From assembly GCA_035363115.1 (NCBI GenBank), contig DAOSEM010000001.1, positions 1,240,001 to 1,304,000 of the forward strand: a DNA stretch of 64,000 nucleotides. The letters run 5' to 3'. Of this stretch, positions 18,598-27,350 are shown piece by piece. The position numbers and the translations under genes were made by a program. The notes beneath the pieces were generated by a model that was not told the origin of the DNA, made no database searches, and saw only the letters and a list, made by a program, of their open reading frames with translations. The stretch's first letter is position 1; every line of letters starts with the position of its first letter. Source of the stretch: Syntrophales bacterium (GTDB lineage: Bacteria > Desulfobacterota > Syntrophia > Syntrophales > PHBD01).

Positions 18598-20088
18598 TTA
18601 TCCTTTGGGTAATGCCATCGAAAGAAGGGTCTCCTCGCTGACATCTTTCCGGTCCACTTCACCGACGATGGTGCCGCCGCACATGACCACGACCCGGTCG
18701 GCGACGCCCATCACTTCCGGCAGGCTGCTGGAAGCAAAAATGACCGTTTTCCCTTCTTCCGCCAGTCCGTACATGATCTGGTAGATTTCGTACTTCGATC
18801 CGACGTCGATGCCGCGGGTAGGCTCGTCCAGCAGGAAGACGTCGACTTTTTCGCTGAGCCATCGCGCCAGGATGGCTTTCTGCTGGTTTCCGCCGGAGAG
18901 GTTGCCGATGAACTGGTCTCTCGACGTAGTCCGGATGTGGAGCTTTTCGATGTAGCTGTCCGCCCGCTCCTGCTCGCGCCGCTTGTTGAGGAAAAGGCCG
19001 AGATTCAGGAAGTGCCGTCGGGAACTGATGTTGATGTTTTCGCTCAGGGAGCGGACGGCGATGATTCCCTCGTATTTTCTGTCTTCCGGGCAGAGGCACA
19101 GGCCCTGATTAATGGCTGAAAAGGGATTGTTGACGGCGATGGGTTTGCCGTTGACTTGAATTTCGCCGCATCGCTTCTCGATGGCGCCGAAGATGTTCTT
19201 CATCAGCTCCGTCCGGCCCGAACCGCTCAGGCCGAAGAAGCCGACGATTTCACCACGCGCCGCGGAAAAGGAAGACTTTTCCCTGATCCCGGGGCCTTGA
19301 AGACCGGTTACCGCAAACAGCGTGGCACCTTTCTTCCGGGGACGGTAACCGTACATGTCCTTTATCTCGCGGCCGACCATGCGCTGGATCAGGGTATTGT
19401 CCGTCACGTCCTCCATCGACTCGAAGGTCTGGATCCGCCGGCCGTCCCGGAAGACGGTGACGGCGTCGCACAGTGTGAAAATCTCTTCGAGCCTGTGCGA
19501 CACGTAGAGAATGGTTTTCCCCTGTGCCCGGAGATTTCGGATGATGCGGAAAAGCTGTTCCGTTTCCTTCCTGGAGAGGGAGCTGGTCGGCTCATCGAAC
19601 GCGATGACCTCGGCATTGTGGAGGAGGGCCTTGCCGATCTCGACCATCTGTCTCTGCCCGATGGGCAGAAGCTTCAGCCTGGTGTCCGGATCGATATCCT
19701 CCAGAAGCTCCGTGATCTGAGTCCGGGACCGCTCCAGCAGCTTCTTCCGGTCCAGGAAGAGACCGCGCTGCGGCCATTGCCCGAGAAGCAGGTTTTCCGC
19801 CACGGTCATCTCCGGGACCAGGTTCAGTTCCTGGTAGATGATTGCAACCCCGGCGTCGATTGCATCGCGGGTTCTGGTGAAAACCTTCGGCTTCTGATGG
19901 ATGACGATTTTCCCGTCCGTGGGAGTGTATGCACCGCTCAATATTTTCAGCAGCGTGGATTTGCCGGCGCCGTTCTCTCCGACGAGACCGTGCACCGTTC
20001 CTTTCGTTACACCGAACGAAACGTTGTCGAGGGCCTTGACTCCGGGAAAGGTCTTGGTGATGCCTTGAAACTCCAGAAACGAACTCAT
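18598..20088 (-). CDS. araG: sugar ABC transporter ATP-binding protein, AraG type
   Basis: Energises the importer with two fused ABC domains. Domain 1 has GENGAGKST (Walker A, about 38-46), a signature-region IGQRQMVEIGKALL and AFDEPTSSLS (Walker B). Domain 2 has a degenerate Walker A (GLSGSGRTEL), a canonical LSGGNQQKA signature and LLDEPTRGIDVG. Length 496 aa fits AraG/RbsA/MglA, and the N-terminus (FQGITKTFPGVKAL) plus VAIIYQELNLVPEMTVAEN is particularly AraG-like. It is separated from araF by 88 bp holding a strong hairpin. Confidence 0.9.
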   Translation of the reverse strand: MSSFLEFQGITKTFPGVKALDNVSFGVTKGTVHGLVGENGAGKSTLLKILSGAYTPTDGKIVIHQKPKVFTRTRDAIDAGVAIIYQELNLVPEMTVAENLLLGQWPQRGLFLDRKKLLERSRTQITELLEDIDPDTRLKLLPIGQRQMVEIGKALLHNAEVIAFDEPTSSLSRKETEQLFRIIRNLRAQGKTILYVSHRLEEIFTLCDAVTVFRDGRRIQTFESMEDVTDNTLIQRMVGREIKDMYGYRPRKKGATLFAVTGLQGPGIREKSSFSAARGEIVGFFGLSGSGRTELMKNIFGAIEKRCGEIQVNGKPIAVNNPFSAINQGLCLCPEDRKYEGIIAVRSLSENINISSRRHFLNLGLFLNKRREQERADSYIEKLHIRTTSRDQFIGNLSGGNQQKAILARWLSEKVDVFLLDEPTRGIDVGSKYEIYQIMYGLAEEGKTVIFASSSLPEVMGVADRVVVMCGGTIVGEVDRKDVSEETLLSMALPKG

Positions 20089-20115
20089 GATTCCATCGCC
20101 CTGCAGGTTGAGAGC

Positions 20116-20148
20116 GGGCGGAACCGCGGCGGTGCCGTCGTTCCGCCC
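20116..20148 (-). promoter_or_regulatory. intercistronic hairpin between araF and araG
   Basis: Perfect 9-bp arms GGGCGGAAC/GTTCCGCCC enclose an inner CGGC-GGT-GCCG stem. No T-run follows, so it is not a classical terminator. Such stems after a binding-protein gene usually stabilise its mRNA or trim read-through, so that the periplasmic protein is made in excess over the membrane parts. Confidence 0.65.
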
Positions 20149-20176
20149 TGTTCCTGTTTCCTTACGGCCCCGGTTC

Positions 20177-21151
20177 CTACTTGAGACCCATCAGGTTTTT
20201 GTAGTTCTTGCGCGTCATGACAGTGCCCGCCGTCCAGGTGATTTTCGGGGGCTCCTTCCCGTCCCTGATCCAGAAATACATGCTTTTTGCCGTGTCGTAG
20301 CCGTGCTGCCTGGCGTTCAGCAGGATGGACGCCGTGAAGGCCGTTTTGTTCTTCTTCTGAAACTCCGCGACCGCCTCGGTTCCGTTGATCCCGACTCCGA
20401 TCGCTTTGTCAGCGCCGAACCCATGTCCTTCCAGGGCCCGAATCGCTCCCAGGACGGAATTGTCGTTTCCGCCGGCGACGATCCAGAGGCTGATGTTCGG
20501 ATGCTTGGTGATGGTAATGCTGGCCGCGTTGAAGCTTCCTTCCGTGTCGAGGGTCTTCATCGGGGTATCGAAGATTCGTGCTTTTGGAATGCCGGCGGCG
20601 ACGAGCGCGGCAGTGGCACCTTCCGTTCGCTCTTTGATGGTGGGCAGAGAATCGAAGCTCATCCGGAGGAAGCCAACGTTCTTCAGGTTCCAGCCTCGCG
20701 CCTTCGCCTCGCTGATGATGGTCTGGCCGGCCAGCGAACCGATGTTGTAGGCTGAGATTCCGACATGATGGACGTCTTCCATGACGGCCCCCTTCGGGCC
20801 GATGAAACGGTCATCGACGCTCATCATCTTCAGGCGGTTTGCCCGGGCCCTGGCCACAATGGCCGGACCCAGTTTCACGTCGGGGGTGCAGATAATGAAT
20901 CCCTTCGCGCCCTGGGTCGCCAGATTGTCGATTCCGTTCAGGACTTTTTCGCCGTCGGTACCGCCGATCTTGATAACGTCAAAACCGAACTGCCGGCCTG
21001 CCTGGTCGGCATATTTCCATTCGTCCTGGAACCAGGATTCGTCGGGCTGCTTGACGATGAAGCCGATTTTGATGCGCTCGGCGGCGGAGGCTGAAAATGC
21101 AAAGGACAACACGAACAACCATACGACCAAAGAAATCAGCACGTTCTTCAT
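20177..21151 (-). CDS. araF: periplasmic sugar-binding protein, AraF type (L-arabinose/D-galactose)
   Basis: Substrate-binding protein of the importer. Residues 1-23 are a signal peptide ending ASAA. The mature start ERIKIGFIVKQPDESWFQDEW closely follows E. coli AraF, as do GAKGFIICTPDVKLG, MSVDDRF and GVGINGTEAV. AraF of E. coli binds both L-arabinose and D-galactose, which fits the galKTE genes downstream. The ATG at 21151 starts the signal peptide; the 69 upstream codons in frame are not coding in character. As first gene of the operon it has 613 bp of upstream DNA. Confidence 0.9.
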   Translation of the reverse strand: MKNVLISLVVWLFVLSFAFSASAAERIKIGFIVKQPDESWFQDEWKYADQAGRQFGFDVIKIGGTDGEKVLNGIDNLATQGAKGFIICTPDVKLGPAIVARARANRLKMMSVDDRFIGPKGAVMEDVHHVGISAYNIGSLAGQTIISEAKARGWNLKNVGFLRMSFDSLPTIKERTEGATAALVAAGIPKARIFDTPMKTLDTEGSFNAASITITKHPNISLWIVAGGNDNSVLGAIRALEGHGFGADKAIGVGINGTEAVAEFQKKNKTAFTASILLNARQHGYDTAKSMYFWIRDGKEPPKITWTAGTVMTRKNYKNLMGLK

Positions 21152-21681
21152 GAGATCTTTTCCCTTTCTTTTATTTCGAGGAGATGACGAATTCATCATC
21201 GCGGTTGCAGGCGCAGACGTTTGAGTCGCCTTTCGGTTCATCCGGCCTGCGAAAGCGTTGTGTTTTGCCGGGGAAGGGGCTGTTTCCGGTTTGCCCATGC
21301 AGGCTGGAGATTCATGTCGGGACCAGACACATAGCACCCGTTCCATGAATTGCAACACCTGATAATCATTTAAGAAATGCTAATAATTGGTAGGTGATGA
21401 GTCTGATATTCGAGGTTCTGTCCACCCGCTTCTGCAGCAGGGCCAGGTTGGCAGGGAATGGATATATAAGAACAAATTGGATATTGACCGCCCCCGGCCT
21501 GAGGTGCCTATCCTTCTCATGGATACGGTATGGTCCGGGGAGGCGCATCAGGATGCAGGATGAATCGGACCCCCTGGAGACGATCCCGTGGAACCACCGT
21601 TCAGGGAGCAGCCGGCAAGATCCTCCTTGGGGAAAACCCGGCGCACGTGAGCCCCGCAGGCCGCATCCGGACAGGAATCCC
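21152..21681. other. intergenic region upstream of the araF operon
   Basis: About 530 bp with no supported gene. An AT-rich block at 21361-21400 is the likely control region for araF on the minus strand; a weak -35/-10 pair (TTGCAA, 16 bp, TATGTG, minus strand) is near 21328-21355. I see no clear repressor operator or CRP-like site. A long antisense frame through this region into coaBC is a shadow. Confidence 0.4.
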
Positions 21682-21710
21682 TTGATCTTCCCCGCCGCAG
21701 TTGCTATAAA
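21682..21710 (+). promoter_or_regulatory. sigma-70-type promoter for the coaBC operon
   Basis: -35 TTGATC (21682-21687), exact 17-bp spacer, -10 TATAAA (21705-21710). Start predicted near 21717, giving a ~48-nt leader with GGAGG 9 nt before the coaBC ATG. Confidence 0.6.
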
Positions 21711-21764
21711 ATTGAACCGATATGGCTTCTCTCCGGGATCGGGGAGTGGGGGAGGAATCCGAAG

Positions 21765-22979
21765 ATGCTCAAGGGGCGGCGCTTGGTTCTGGGGGTGACG
21801 GGTGGAATTGCGGCGTACAAGTGCGCCGAGCTGACCCGGGAGCTGGTCCGCCGGGGGGCCGAGGTGAAGGTCGTCATGACCGCAGGTGCCCGGGAGTTCG
21901 TGACCCCGCTGACCCTCCAGACCGTGTCGGGAAACCCCGTGTACACGGAGCTGTTCACACTCATCCGGGAGCAGGACATCGCCCACATCGCCCTGGCGGA
22001 ATTCGCGGAGCTGATGATCGTCGCCCCGGCCACGGCCAACGTCATCGGAAAGGCAGCCGCCGGCATCGCCGACGACCTGCTCACGGCGGTTTTCATGGCC
22101 ATGAAGGCGCCGGTTCTCTTCTGTCCGGCTATGAACACCCAGATGTATGAGAGCCCGGCCCTCCAGGAGAACCTGGGAAAGCTCCGGGCCTGGGGATACC
22201 ATGTTCTCCCGCCGGCGTCGGGCCCCCTGGCCTGCAAGTCCGAGGGACAGGGCCGCCTCCCGGAAGTTTCCGAGATCGTCGAGGAGGCCGTTTCCATCCT
22301 GACTCCGAAGGATCTGGAGGGGGAGCATGTCCTCGTCACGGCCGGCCCGACCCGGGAGCCCTTCGACCCGGTCCGTTTCATCACCAACTACTCCTCCGGG
22401 AAGATGGGTTATGCCGTCGCCCTCCAGGCAAGGCGCCGCGGGGCCCGGGTTACCCTCGTGAGCGGCCCGACATCCCTTCCGCAGCCCGCCGGCGTGGAGG
22501 TCGTGAATGTCGGGAGTGCTCTGGAGATGCGGGACGCCGTCCTGTCCCGCCTGGAAGGCGTGACCGCCGTCATCAAGGCGGCCGCCGTGGCGGATTACCG
22601 CCCCGCCGCCCTGGCGGATCAAAAGATCAAAAAGAAGGAAGGTCCCCTGACGCTTGCCCTGGAGCGGAATCCCGATATCATCCGGGAGATCGGGCGAAAG
22701 AAGGGAAAGCGGGTGCTCGTCGGGTTCGCCATGGAATCGGAGAACCTCCTGGCAAACGCACGGTCCAAGCTGATCGACAAGAACATGGACCTGATCGTGG
22801 CCAACGACCTCCGCGAGGAAGGCGCCGGTTTCCAGTGCGACACCAACGTCATCAAGATCCTGGACCGCAAGGGAAACATCGAGGCCCTGCCGCTGATGGA
22901 CAAGGCCGAGGCGGCCGGGCGGATCCTCGACCGGGTGCAGGCGCTCCTGAAGGAAACGAAACGGGGGCGGCGCCGATGA
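21765..22979 (+). CDS. coaBC: bifunctional phosphopantothenoylcysteine decarboxylase / phosphopantothenate-cysteine ligase
   Basis: Carries out two consecutive steps of coenzyme A synthesis. The N-terminal flavin-dependent decarboxylase (CoaC, ~1-185) shows [10 protein letters not shown] (10-19), [11 protein letters not shown], the catalytic [12 protein letters not shown] (PxMNxxM motif) and the active-site Cys in [15 protein letters not shown]. The C-terminal CTP-dependent ligase (CoaB, ~190-404) starts [20 protein letters not shown] and contains [12 protein letters not shown] and NPDII. Length 404 aa is normal. Its stop overlaps the glycosylase start (ATGA). Confidence 0.96.
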   Translation: MLKGRRLVLGVTGGIAAYKCAELTRELVRRGAEVKVVMTAGAREFVTPLTLQTVSGNPVYTELFTLIREQDIAHIALAEFAELMIVAPATANVIGKAAAGIADDLLTAVFMAMKAPVLFCPAMNTQMYESPALQENLGKLRAWGYHVLPPASGPLACKSEGQGRLPEVSEIVEEAVSILTPKDLEGEHVLVTAGPTREPFDPVRFITNYSSGKMGYAVALQARRRGARVTLVSGPTSLPQPAGVEVVNVGSALEMRDAVLSRLEGVTAVIKAAAVADYRPAALADQKIKKKEGPLTLALERNPDIIREIGRKKGKRVLVGFAMESENLLANARSKLIDKNMDLIVANDLREEGAGFQCDTNVIKILDRKGNIEALPLMDKAEAAGRILDRVQALLKETKRGRRR

Positions 22980-23716
22980 GCGGCTTTTCTCCGAACCAGG
23001 CGGAAGATCTCCGGCGGGTCGTCTCCTCTCTCCGGGAATACGCCCAGTGGGAGCGGGAGGCCGGGCGACGCGTTTCGTTCTTCCGGGCGTCGGGGCCTCT
23101 GCCCGCGGAGCCGGAGCCTGCGAGGGCGGAACCGGTCCTTCGGAAGGGACTGATCCTTCCGGCGGGAAGAACGCTGGAGGACGTGCGTGCGGAACTGGGG
23201 GACTGCCGCCGCTGTGTTCTGGCGGAGTCCCGGAAGAATCTCGTCTTCGGGGAAGGAAACCCGCGGGCGGACCTCGTCTTTGTCGGAGAGGCGCCGGGGG
23301 CCGACGAGGACGCCCAGGGACGGCCGTTCGTGGGGCGGGCTGGACAGCTTCTGACCCGCATCATCGAGGCCATGAAGCTCCGGCGGTCCGACGTGTACAT
23401 CTGCAACATCCTGAAGTGCCGCCCTCCGGGGAACCGCAATCCCGCCCCGGCGGAGATCGAGGCCTGCGAGCCTTTTCTTCGGAAGCAGCTGGAGGCCATT
23501 GGGCCGCGGGTCATCTGCGCGCTGGGGACCTTCGCGGCCAAAACCCTGCTGAAGACGGAATCGCCGATCACGGTCCTCCGGGGCCGGTTTCACGATTACC
23601 AGGGAATCCGGCTCATGCCGACCTATCATCCGGCGTATCTCCTCCGGAATCCCGGGGCGAAGAAAATGGTCTGGGAAGACGTCCAGATGATCATGCACGA
23701 ACTGGGGCTCTCATGA
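22976..23716 (+). CDS. type 4 (Fe-S) uracil-DNA glycosylase
   Basis: Removes uracil from DNA. The four cysteines that hold the [4Fe-4S] cluster of family 4/5 glycosylases are at about C77, C80, C148 and C164 (CRRC, ILKCRPP, EACEPF). The active-site loop [17 protein letters not shown] (104-120) and the HPAYLLRNP motif (218-226) are intact; the acidic residue after GEAPGA points to family 4. Residues 1-65 form a charged, Pro/Ala-rich N-terminal extension common in deltaproteobacterial members. Overlaps both neighbours by 4 bp. Confidence 0.93.
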   Translation: MSGFSPNQAEDLRRVVSSLREYAQWEREAGRRVSFFRASGPLPAEPEPARAEPVLRKGLILPAGRTLEDVRAELGDCRRCVLAESRKNLVFGEGNPRADLVFVGEAPGADEDAQGRPFVGRAGQLLTRIIEAMKLRRSDVYICNILKCRPPGNRNPAPAEIEACEPFLRKQLEAIGPRVICALGTFAAKTLLKTESPITVLRGRFHDYQGIRLMPTYHPAYLLRNPGAKKMVWEDVQMIMHELGLS

Positions 23717-25029
23717 AAAAAAGATCGATATGGATCCTGGCGGCAGCCCTCCTGGCGTTCCTGATCCTGGCCGGTCCCGTGCCGGCGGCCGAGGAGGGGA
23801 AGAAACCGGTCTTCGACCTGATTACGGTGAACGCCACCATCACCCCGCCGATTGCCGAGTATATCGTTCAGAGCATCGCCGAGGCCGGGAAAACGAAGGC
23901 CGACGGCGTGATCCTGCTGCTGGACACGCCGGGCGGGCTTGATCTGGCCATGAGGGACATCGCCAAGGCGATCCTCAACGCACCCCTGCCGGTGATCGTC
24001 TATGTCGGTCCGTCGGGGGCCAGGGCGGCTTCGGCGGGAGTCATCATTACCGTCTCCGCCCACGTCGCCGCCATGACGCCGGGGACGAACATCGGGGCGG
24101 CCCATCCGGTAGCCTTGGGATTCGGTGGTGGCGACAAGACCATGATGCAGAAAGTCGAGAACGATGCCGTGGCCTATGTCCGGGGCATCGCCAAGCAGCG
24201 GAACCGCAACGAAGACTGGGTGGAGCGGTCCGTCCGGAAGAGCGAGTCCATCACGGCGGAGAACGCCCTGAAGCTCAATGTGATCGATTATGTCGCCACC
24301 GACGTGAATCATCTCCTGGCCCAGATGGACGGTCGGGAAGTGACCCTGGTGTCCGGCAAAAAAACCCTTCGGACCCAGGGTGCCCAGGTCAGGGCAAAGG
24401 AAATGGGGACCCGCCAGAAGATCCTGACCGCCTTGAGCGATCCGAACATCGCCTATATCCTGCTCCTGGTAGGCCTGGCGGGCCTGTACTTCGAATTCGC
24501 CAATCCGGGGGTTATCCTCCCAGGCGTGATGGGCGGGATCTCGCTGATTCTCGCCTTTTTCGCCCTTCAGACCCTGCCGGTCAACTACGCGGGGGTGGCC
24601 CTCATCCTGCTTGGGATCGTCTTCTTCATCGCCGAGATCAAGGTCATCAGCCACGGGGTCCTGACCATCGGCGGCGTTATTTCCCTGGTCCTGGGCTCGC
24701 TTCTCCTGTTCGACTCTCCCGAGCCGGCCCTTCGGGTGTCCTGGGGAGTCCTCGTCCCGGCGGTGATTCTTGTTTCCCTGTTCTTCGCCGCCATCGTCAG
24801 CCTGGCGGTGAAGGCGCAACTCCGGCAAAAGCGGACGGGACGGGAAGGAATGGTGAATACGGAGGGGTACGCGGTGACGGACGTCCACGGGGAGGGCAAA
24901 GTCTTCGTGAAGGGGGAATACTGGAGCGCCTGCAGCGATCAGCCCATTGAAAAGGACCAGAAGATCCGGGTCCTGGAGGTGCAGGGGCTCCGGCTCAAAG
25001 TGGAAGGGCTATTGAAAAAGGAGGATTGA
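23713..25029 (+). CDS. nfeD: NfeD family membrane serine protease
   Basis: Long-form NfeD: signal/anchor (1-26), a ClpP-like serine protease domain (~35-215), four to five membrane segments (~240-370) and a C-terminal OB-fold (~385-438). Ser107 in GARAASAGV and a Lys near 147 (MMQKVENDA) match the Ser-Lys dyad of the archaeal stomatin protease PH1510. It is immediately followed by a stomatin-like gene (3-bp gap), the classical partner pair acting in membrane quality control. The ATG overlaps the glycosylase stop. Confidence 0.94.
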   Translation: MKKRSIWILAAALLAFLILAGPVPAAEEGKKPVFDLITVNATITPPIAEYIVQSIAEAGKTKADGVILLLDTPGGLDLAMRDIAKAILNAPLPVIVYVGPSGARAASAGVIITVSAHVAAMTPGTNIGAAHPVALGFGGGDKTMMQKVENDAVAYVRGIAKQRNRNEDWVERSVRKSESITAENALKLNVIDYVATDVNHLLAQMDGREVTLVSGKKTLRTQGAQVRAKEMGTRQKILTALSDPNIAYILLLVGLAGLYFEFANPGVILPGVMGGISLILAFFALQTLPVNYAGVALILLGIVFFIAEIKVISHGVLTIGGVISLVLGSLLLFDSPEPALRVSWGVLVPAVILVSLFFAAIVSLAVKAQLRQKRTGREGMVNTEGYAVTDVHGEGKVFVKGEYWSACSDQPIEKDQKIRVLEVQGLRLKVEGLLKKED

Positions 25030-25032
25030 TCC

Positions 25033-25773
25033 ATGTCTCTGACCGTCATTACAACCGTCGTCATTCTCGTTATCATGTTTCTTGCGTCGGCCCTGCGGGT
25101 TCTCAACGAGTACGAGCGGGCCGTCGTCTTCCGCCTCGGGCGGATCATCGACCAGAAGGGGCCGGGCCTCATCATCCTGATTCCCGTGATCGACCGGATG
25201 GTGAAGGTGGACATGCGGACCATCACCATGGACGTGCCGCCCCAGGACGTGATCACCCGCGACAACGTCTCCATCAAAGTAAACGCGGTGGTCTATTTCC
25301 GGGTCGTCGACGCTACGTCGGCCGTGACGGAGGTGGAGAACTTCCTGTACGCCACCTCCCAGCTCGCCCAGACGACCCTGCGAAGCGTCTGCGGCCAGGC
25401 GGAGCTCGACGAGATCCTTTCGGAGCGGGAGAAAATCAACGTCCATCTCCAGGAGATCCTGGACCGGAGCACCGATCCCTGGGGGATCAAGGTCACCCTG
25501 GTGGAGGTCAAGCACATCGACCTGCCGGAAGAGATGAAACGGGCCATGGCCAAGCAGGCTGAGGCCGAGCGGGAGCGGCGGGCCAAGGTCATCAGCGCCG
25601 AGGGCGAGTTCCAGGCGGCCCAGAAGCTCATCGAAGCGGCGGCCCTCATGGAGACCCAGCCGATGTCGCTCCAGCTTCGCTATCTGCAGACCCTGAACCA
25701 GATCGCGTCGGAGAACAACTCTACGACGGTGTTCCCCATTCCCATCGATCTGTTCAAACCGTTTCTGAAGTAG
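25033..25773 (+). CDS. slipin/stomatin family (SPFH/band 7) protein
   Basis: One N-terminal membrane segment (~5-22), then the SPFH domain: [50 protein letters not shown] and a coiled helical tail ([21 protein letters not shown]). It would form membrane microdomain oligomers cleaved by the NfeD protease upstream. 246 aa is a typical length. The ~117 bp after it contain a possible CCTTCCC/GGGAAGG stem but no clear T-run. Confidence 0.94.
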   Translation: MSLTVITTVVILVIMFLASALRVLNEYERAVVFRLGRIIDQKGPGLIILIPVIDRMVKVDMRTITMDVPPQDVITRDNVSIKVNAVVYFRVVDATSAVTEVENFLYATSQLAQTTLRSVCGQAELDEILSEREKINVHLQEILDRSTDPWGIKVTLVEVKHIDLPEEMKRAMAKQAEAERERRAKVISAEGEFQAAQKLIEAAALMETQPMSLQLRYLQTLNQIASENNSTTVFPIPIDLFKPFLK

Positions 25774-25890
25774 CCGAGAGCGGTTGCCGGACGCGTTGCA
25801 TCCGCCTTTCCGCCCCTTCCCGCAAAGAGACGGTGGGGGGGAAGGAATGACGGGAGCCGTCCCCGACATCGGAAAGGAGAAAGGGATCTC

Positions 25891-26220
25891 TTGGAAGCGA
25901 GAGAAAAACGACATATCCTGACAGGAGGCATCATCCTCATCGCCCTCGGCGTGCTGATCTTTCTGCACAACACGGGCCTGTGGGGCTTTGGAGACAGCTG
26001 GCCGGTTCTCCTGATCGTCGTCGCCGCGGCGACACTTTTCCAGCGGGTGAAGGATCTGGGCGGCTGGATTTTAATGGCCGTCGGGCTCGTGTTCCTCCTG
26101 ACGAAGACGCTGAACGTCGACCTGGAGGTCCTGGGCCAGTACATCCTGCCCCTCATCCTCATCGCCCTCGGTGTGAGCATGATCCGGAAGAAGAAAAAGA
26201 AAGACGATCAGAATCCATGA
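25891..26220 (+). CDS. small membrane protein, DUF5668/LiaF-like transmembrane region
   Basis: 109 aa with four hydrophobic segments and a very basic, Lys-rich C-terminal tail. It resembles the LiaI/LiaF-type transmembrane module (GGIILIALGVLIFLHN, WPVLLIVVAAATL, GGWILMAVGLVFLL). The start is a TTG at 25891 preceded by AAAGGAGA; no ATG fits. Function unknown; in related systems such modules accompany envelope-stress regulators. The stop overlaps the phosphatase start (ATGA). Confidence 0.8.
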   Translation: MEAREKRHILTGGIILIALGVLIFLHNTGLWGFGDSWPVLLIVVAAATLFQRVKDLGGWILMAVGLVFLLTKTLNVDLEVLGQYILPLILIALGVSMIRKKKKKDDQNP

Positions 26221-26963
26221 GGGGAGCCCCCGGGGACGGGAAGGTCCTCGTCATCTGCGACTTTGACGGCACCATTTCCCGGACGGATGTCGGGAACGGG
26301 CTCTTCAACCGATTCACCGGCCAGGGCTGGCAGGCCATCGACGAGGCCTACTGCCGGGGCGAGATCGGCTCCCGGGAGGCATACGCGAAGGTGGCGGCCA
26401 TCCTGGAGGGAGACCGGGAACAGATGCTCGCCTTCGTTCTCGGGGAGGCGGAGCTGGACGGACACTTTCCCGCCTTCCGGCGATTCTGCCGGGAGAAGAG
26501 CCTGGACCTGATCATCGTTTCCGACGGTCTGGATTTTTACATCGACGCGGTCCTCCGGGGGCACGGCCTGGAGGATATTCCCGTTCATGCAAATAGGACG
26601 GTCTTCCGGGACGGATTGCCCCCGTCCATCGACTTTCCTTGGGCCAGCGAGGACTGCGGGCGATGCGGGACCTGCAAGCGGGGGATCCTCCGTTCCCGGC
26701 GGGACCGCTATGATCGCATCGTCTACATCGGGAACGGCCAGTCGGACGTCTGTCCCTCCGCCGAAGCGGACCTCGTGTTTGCCAAAGGGGTCCTTCTCGA
26801 AGTCTGCGGGAAGAGGCACCGTTCCTGCGTGTCTTTCGAGACGTTCGGGGATGTGCTCGATTTCCTGAAACGGAGCGTGTTTCCGTTCCCCGAGAAAGAT
26901 CAGTCATGCCTCCGCGGCGCTCGCGCCTCGGATCAAATCGAAGAAAATTCAACTGGGAGGTAA
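26217..26963 (+). CDS. HAD-IB phosphatase, MtnX-like
   Basis: Haloacid-dehalogenase phosphatase. Motif I CDFDGTISRTD (nucleophile Asp plus general acid) is at about residues 14-24, motif II IIVSDG near 100 and motif III/IV in YIGNGQSDVCPSAEADLVFAK near 180. The domain resembles 2-hydroxy-3-keto-5-methylthiopentenyl-1-phosphate phosphatase (MtnX) of methionine salvage. No other mtn gene is nearby, so the substrate is uncertain. A CGRCGTC cysteine cluster in the cap region (near residue 143) is typical of MtnX-like proteins. ATG 26217 overlaps the previous stop. Confidence 0.82.
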   Translation: MRGAPGDGKVLVICDFDGTISRTDVGNGLFNRFTGQGWQAIDEAYCRGEIGSREAYAKVAAILEGDREQMLAFVLGEAELDGHFPAFRRFCREKSLDLIIVSDGLDFYIDAVLRGHGLEDIPVHANRTVFRDGLPPSIDFPWASEDCGRCGTCKRGILRSRRDRYDRIVYIGNGQSDVCPSAEADLVFAKGVLLEVCGKRHRSCVSFETFGDVLDFLKRSVFPFPEKDQSCLRGARASDQIEENSTGR

Positions 26964-26969
26964 TGTTTC

Positions 26970-27350
26970 ATGGCTTCGAAAGCAAAGGGGATCCGCCAGA
27001 GCCAGAAGGAAATCTGGCAGAAGAAACTGGATCAGCGACTGGCCGAACTGGCTGCCAAGGGAATTGAAGGCGTCGCCGCGGCCCGGGACGCCGTTGTGCG
27101 GGCCCTGAAAGCGAAAGTCCGGGAGGCCGACGGGCGTCTGGCCGCCATTGACGCCAAGGACAAGAAGACCACCGACAAGAAGGAGACGAAGGCCAGGAAA
27201 CTGGAGGAGGCCAAGCTGGGGAAGACAAAGGAAGAGGCCCCACCACCCGCGGCGGAGGAGAAAGTCTCCAAGAGTAAGAAGAAGAAAGAGGAAAAAGCGG
27301 AGAAGAAGGAAGGCGCCGCCAAGGAAAAGAAACCCAAGGCAAAGGAATAA
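26970..27350 (+). CDS. lysine-rich hypothetical protein
   Basis: 126 aa. The first ~65 residues form a helical, heptad-like region (RQSQKEIWQKKLDQRLAEL). The rest is a very Lys/Glu/Ala-rich tail with KKK and PKAKE runs, recalling histone H1-like or other nucleic-acid-binding tails. I recognise similar short proteins from Syntrophus-like genomes but no function. GGGAGG lies upstream of the ATG and the stop overlaps the next ATG (TAATG), so it is a real translated gene of this operon. Confidence 0.75.
   Translation: MASKAKGIRQSQKEIWQKKLDQRLAELAAKGIEGVAAARDAVVRALKAKVREADGRLAAIDAKDKKTTDKKETKARKLEEAKLGKTKEEAPPPAAEEKVSKSKKKKEEKAEKKEGAAKEKKPKAKE

Noticed and set aside
21366..22622. 418-codon minus-strand frame over the coaBC promoter and gene
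   Set aside because: Antisense to well-supported coaBC and crossing its promoter; no recognisable domain.
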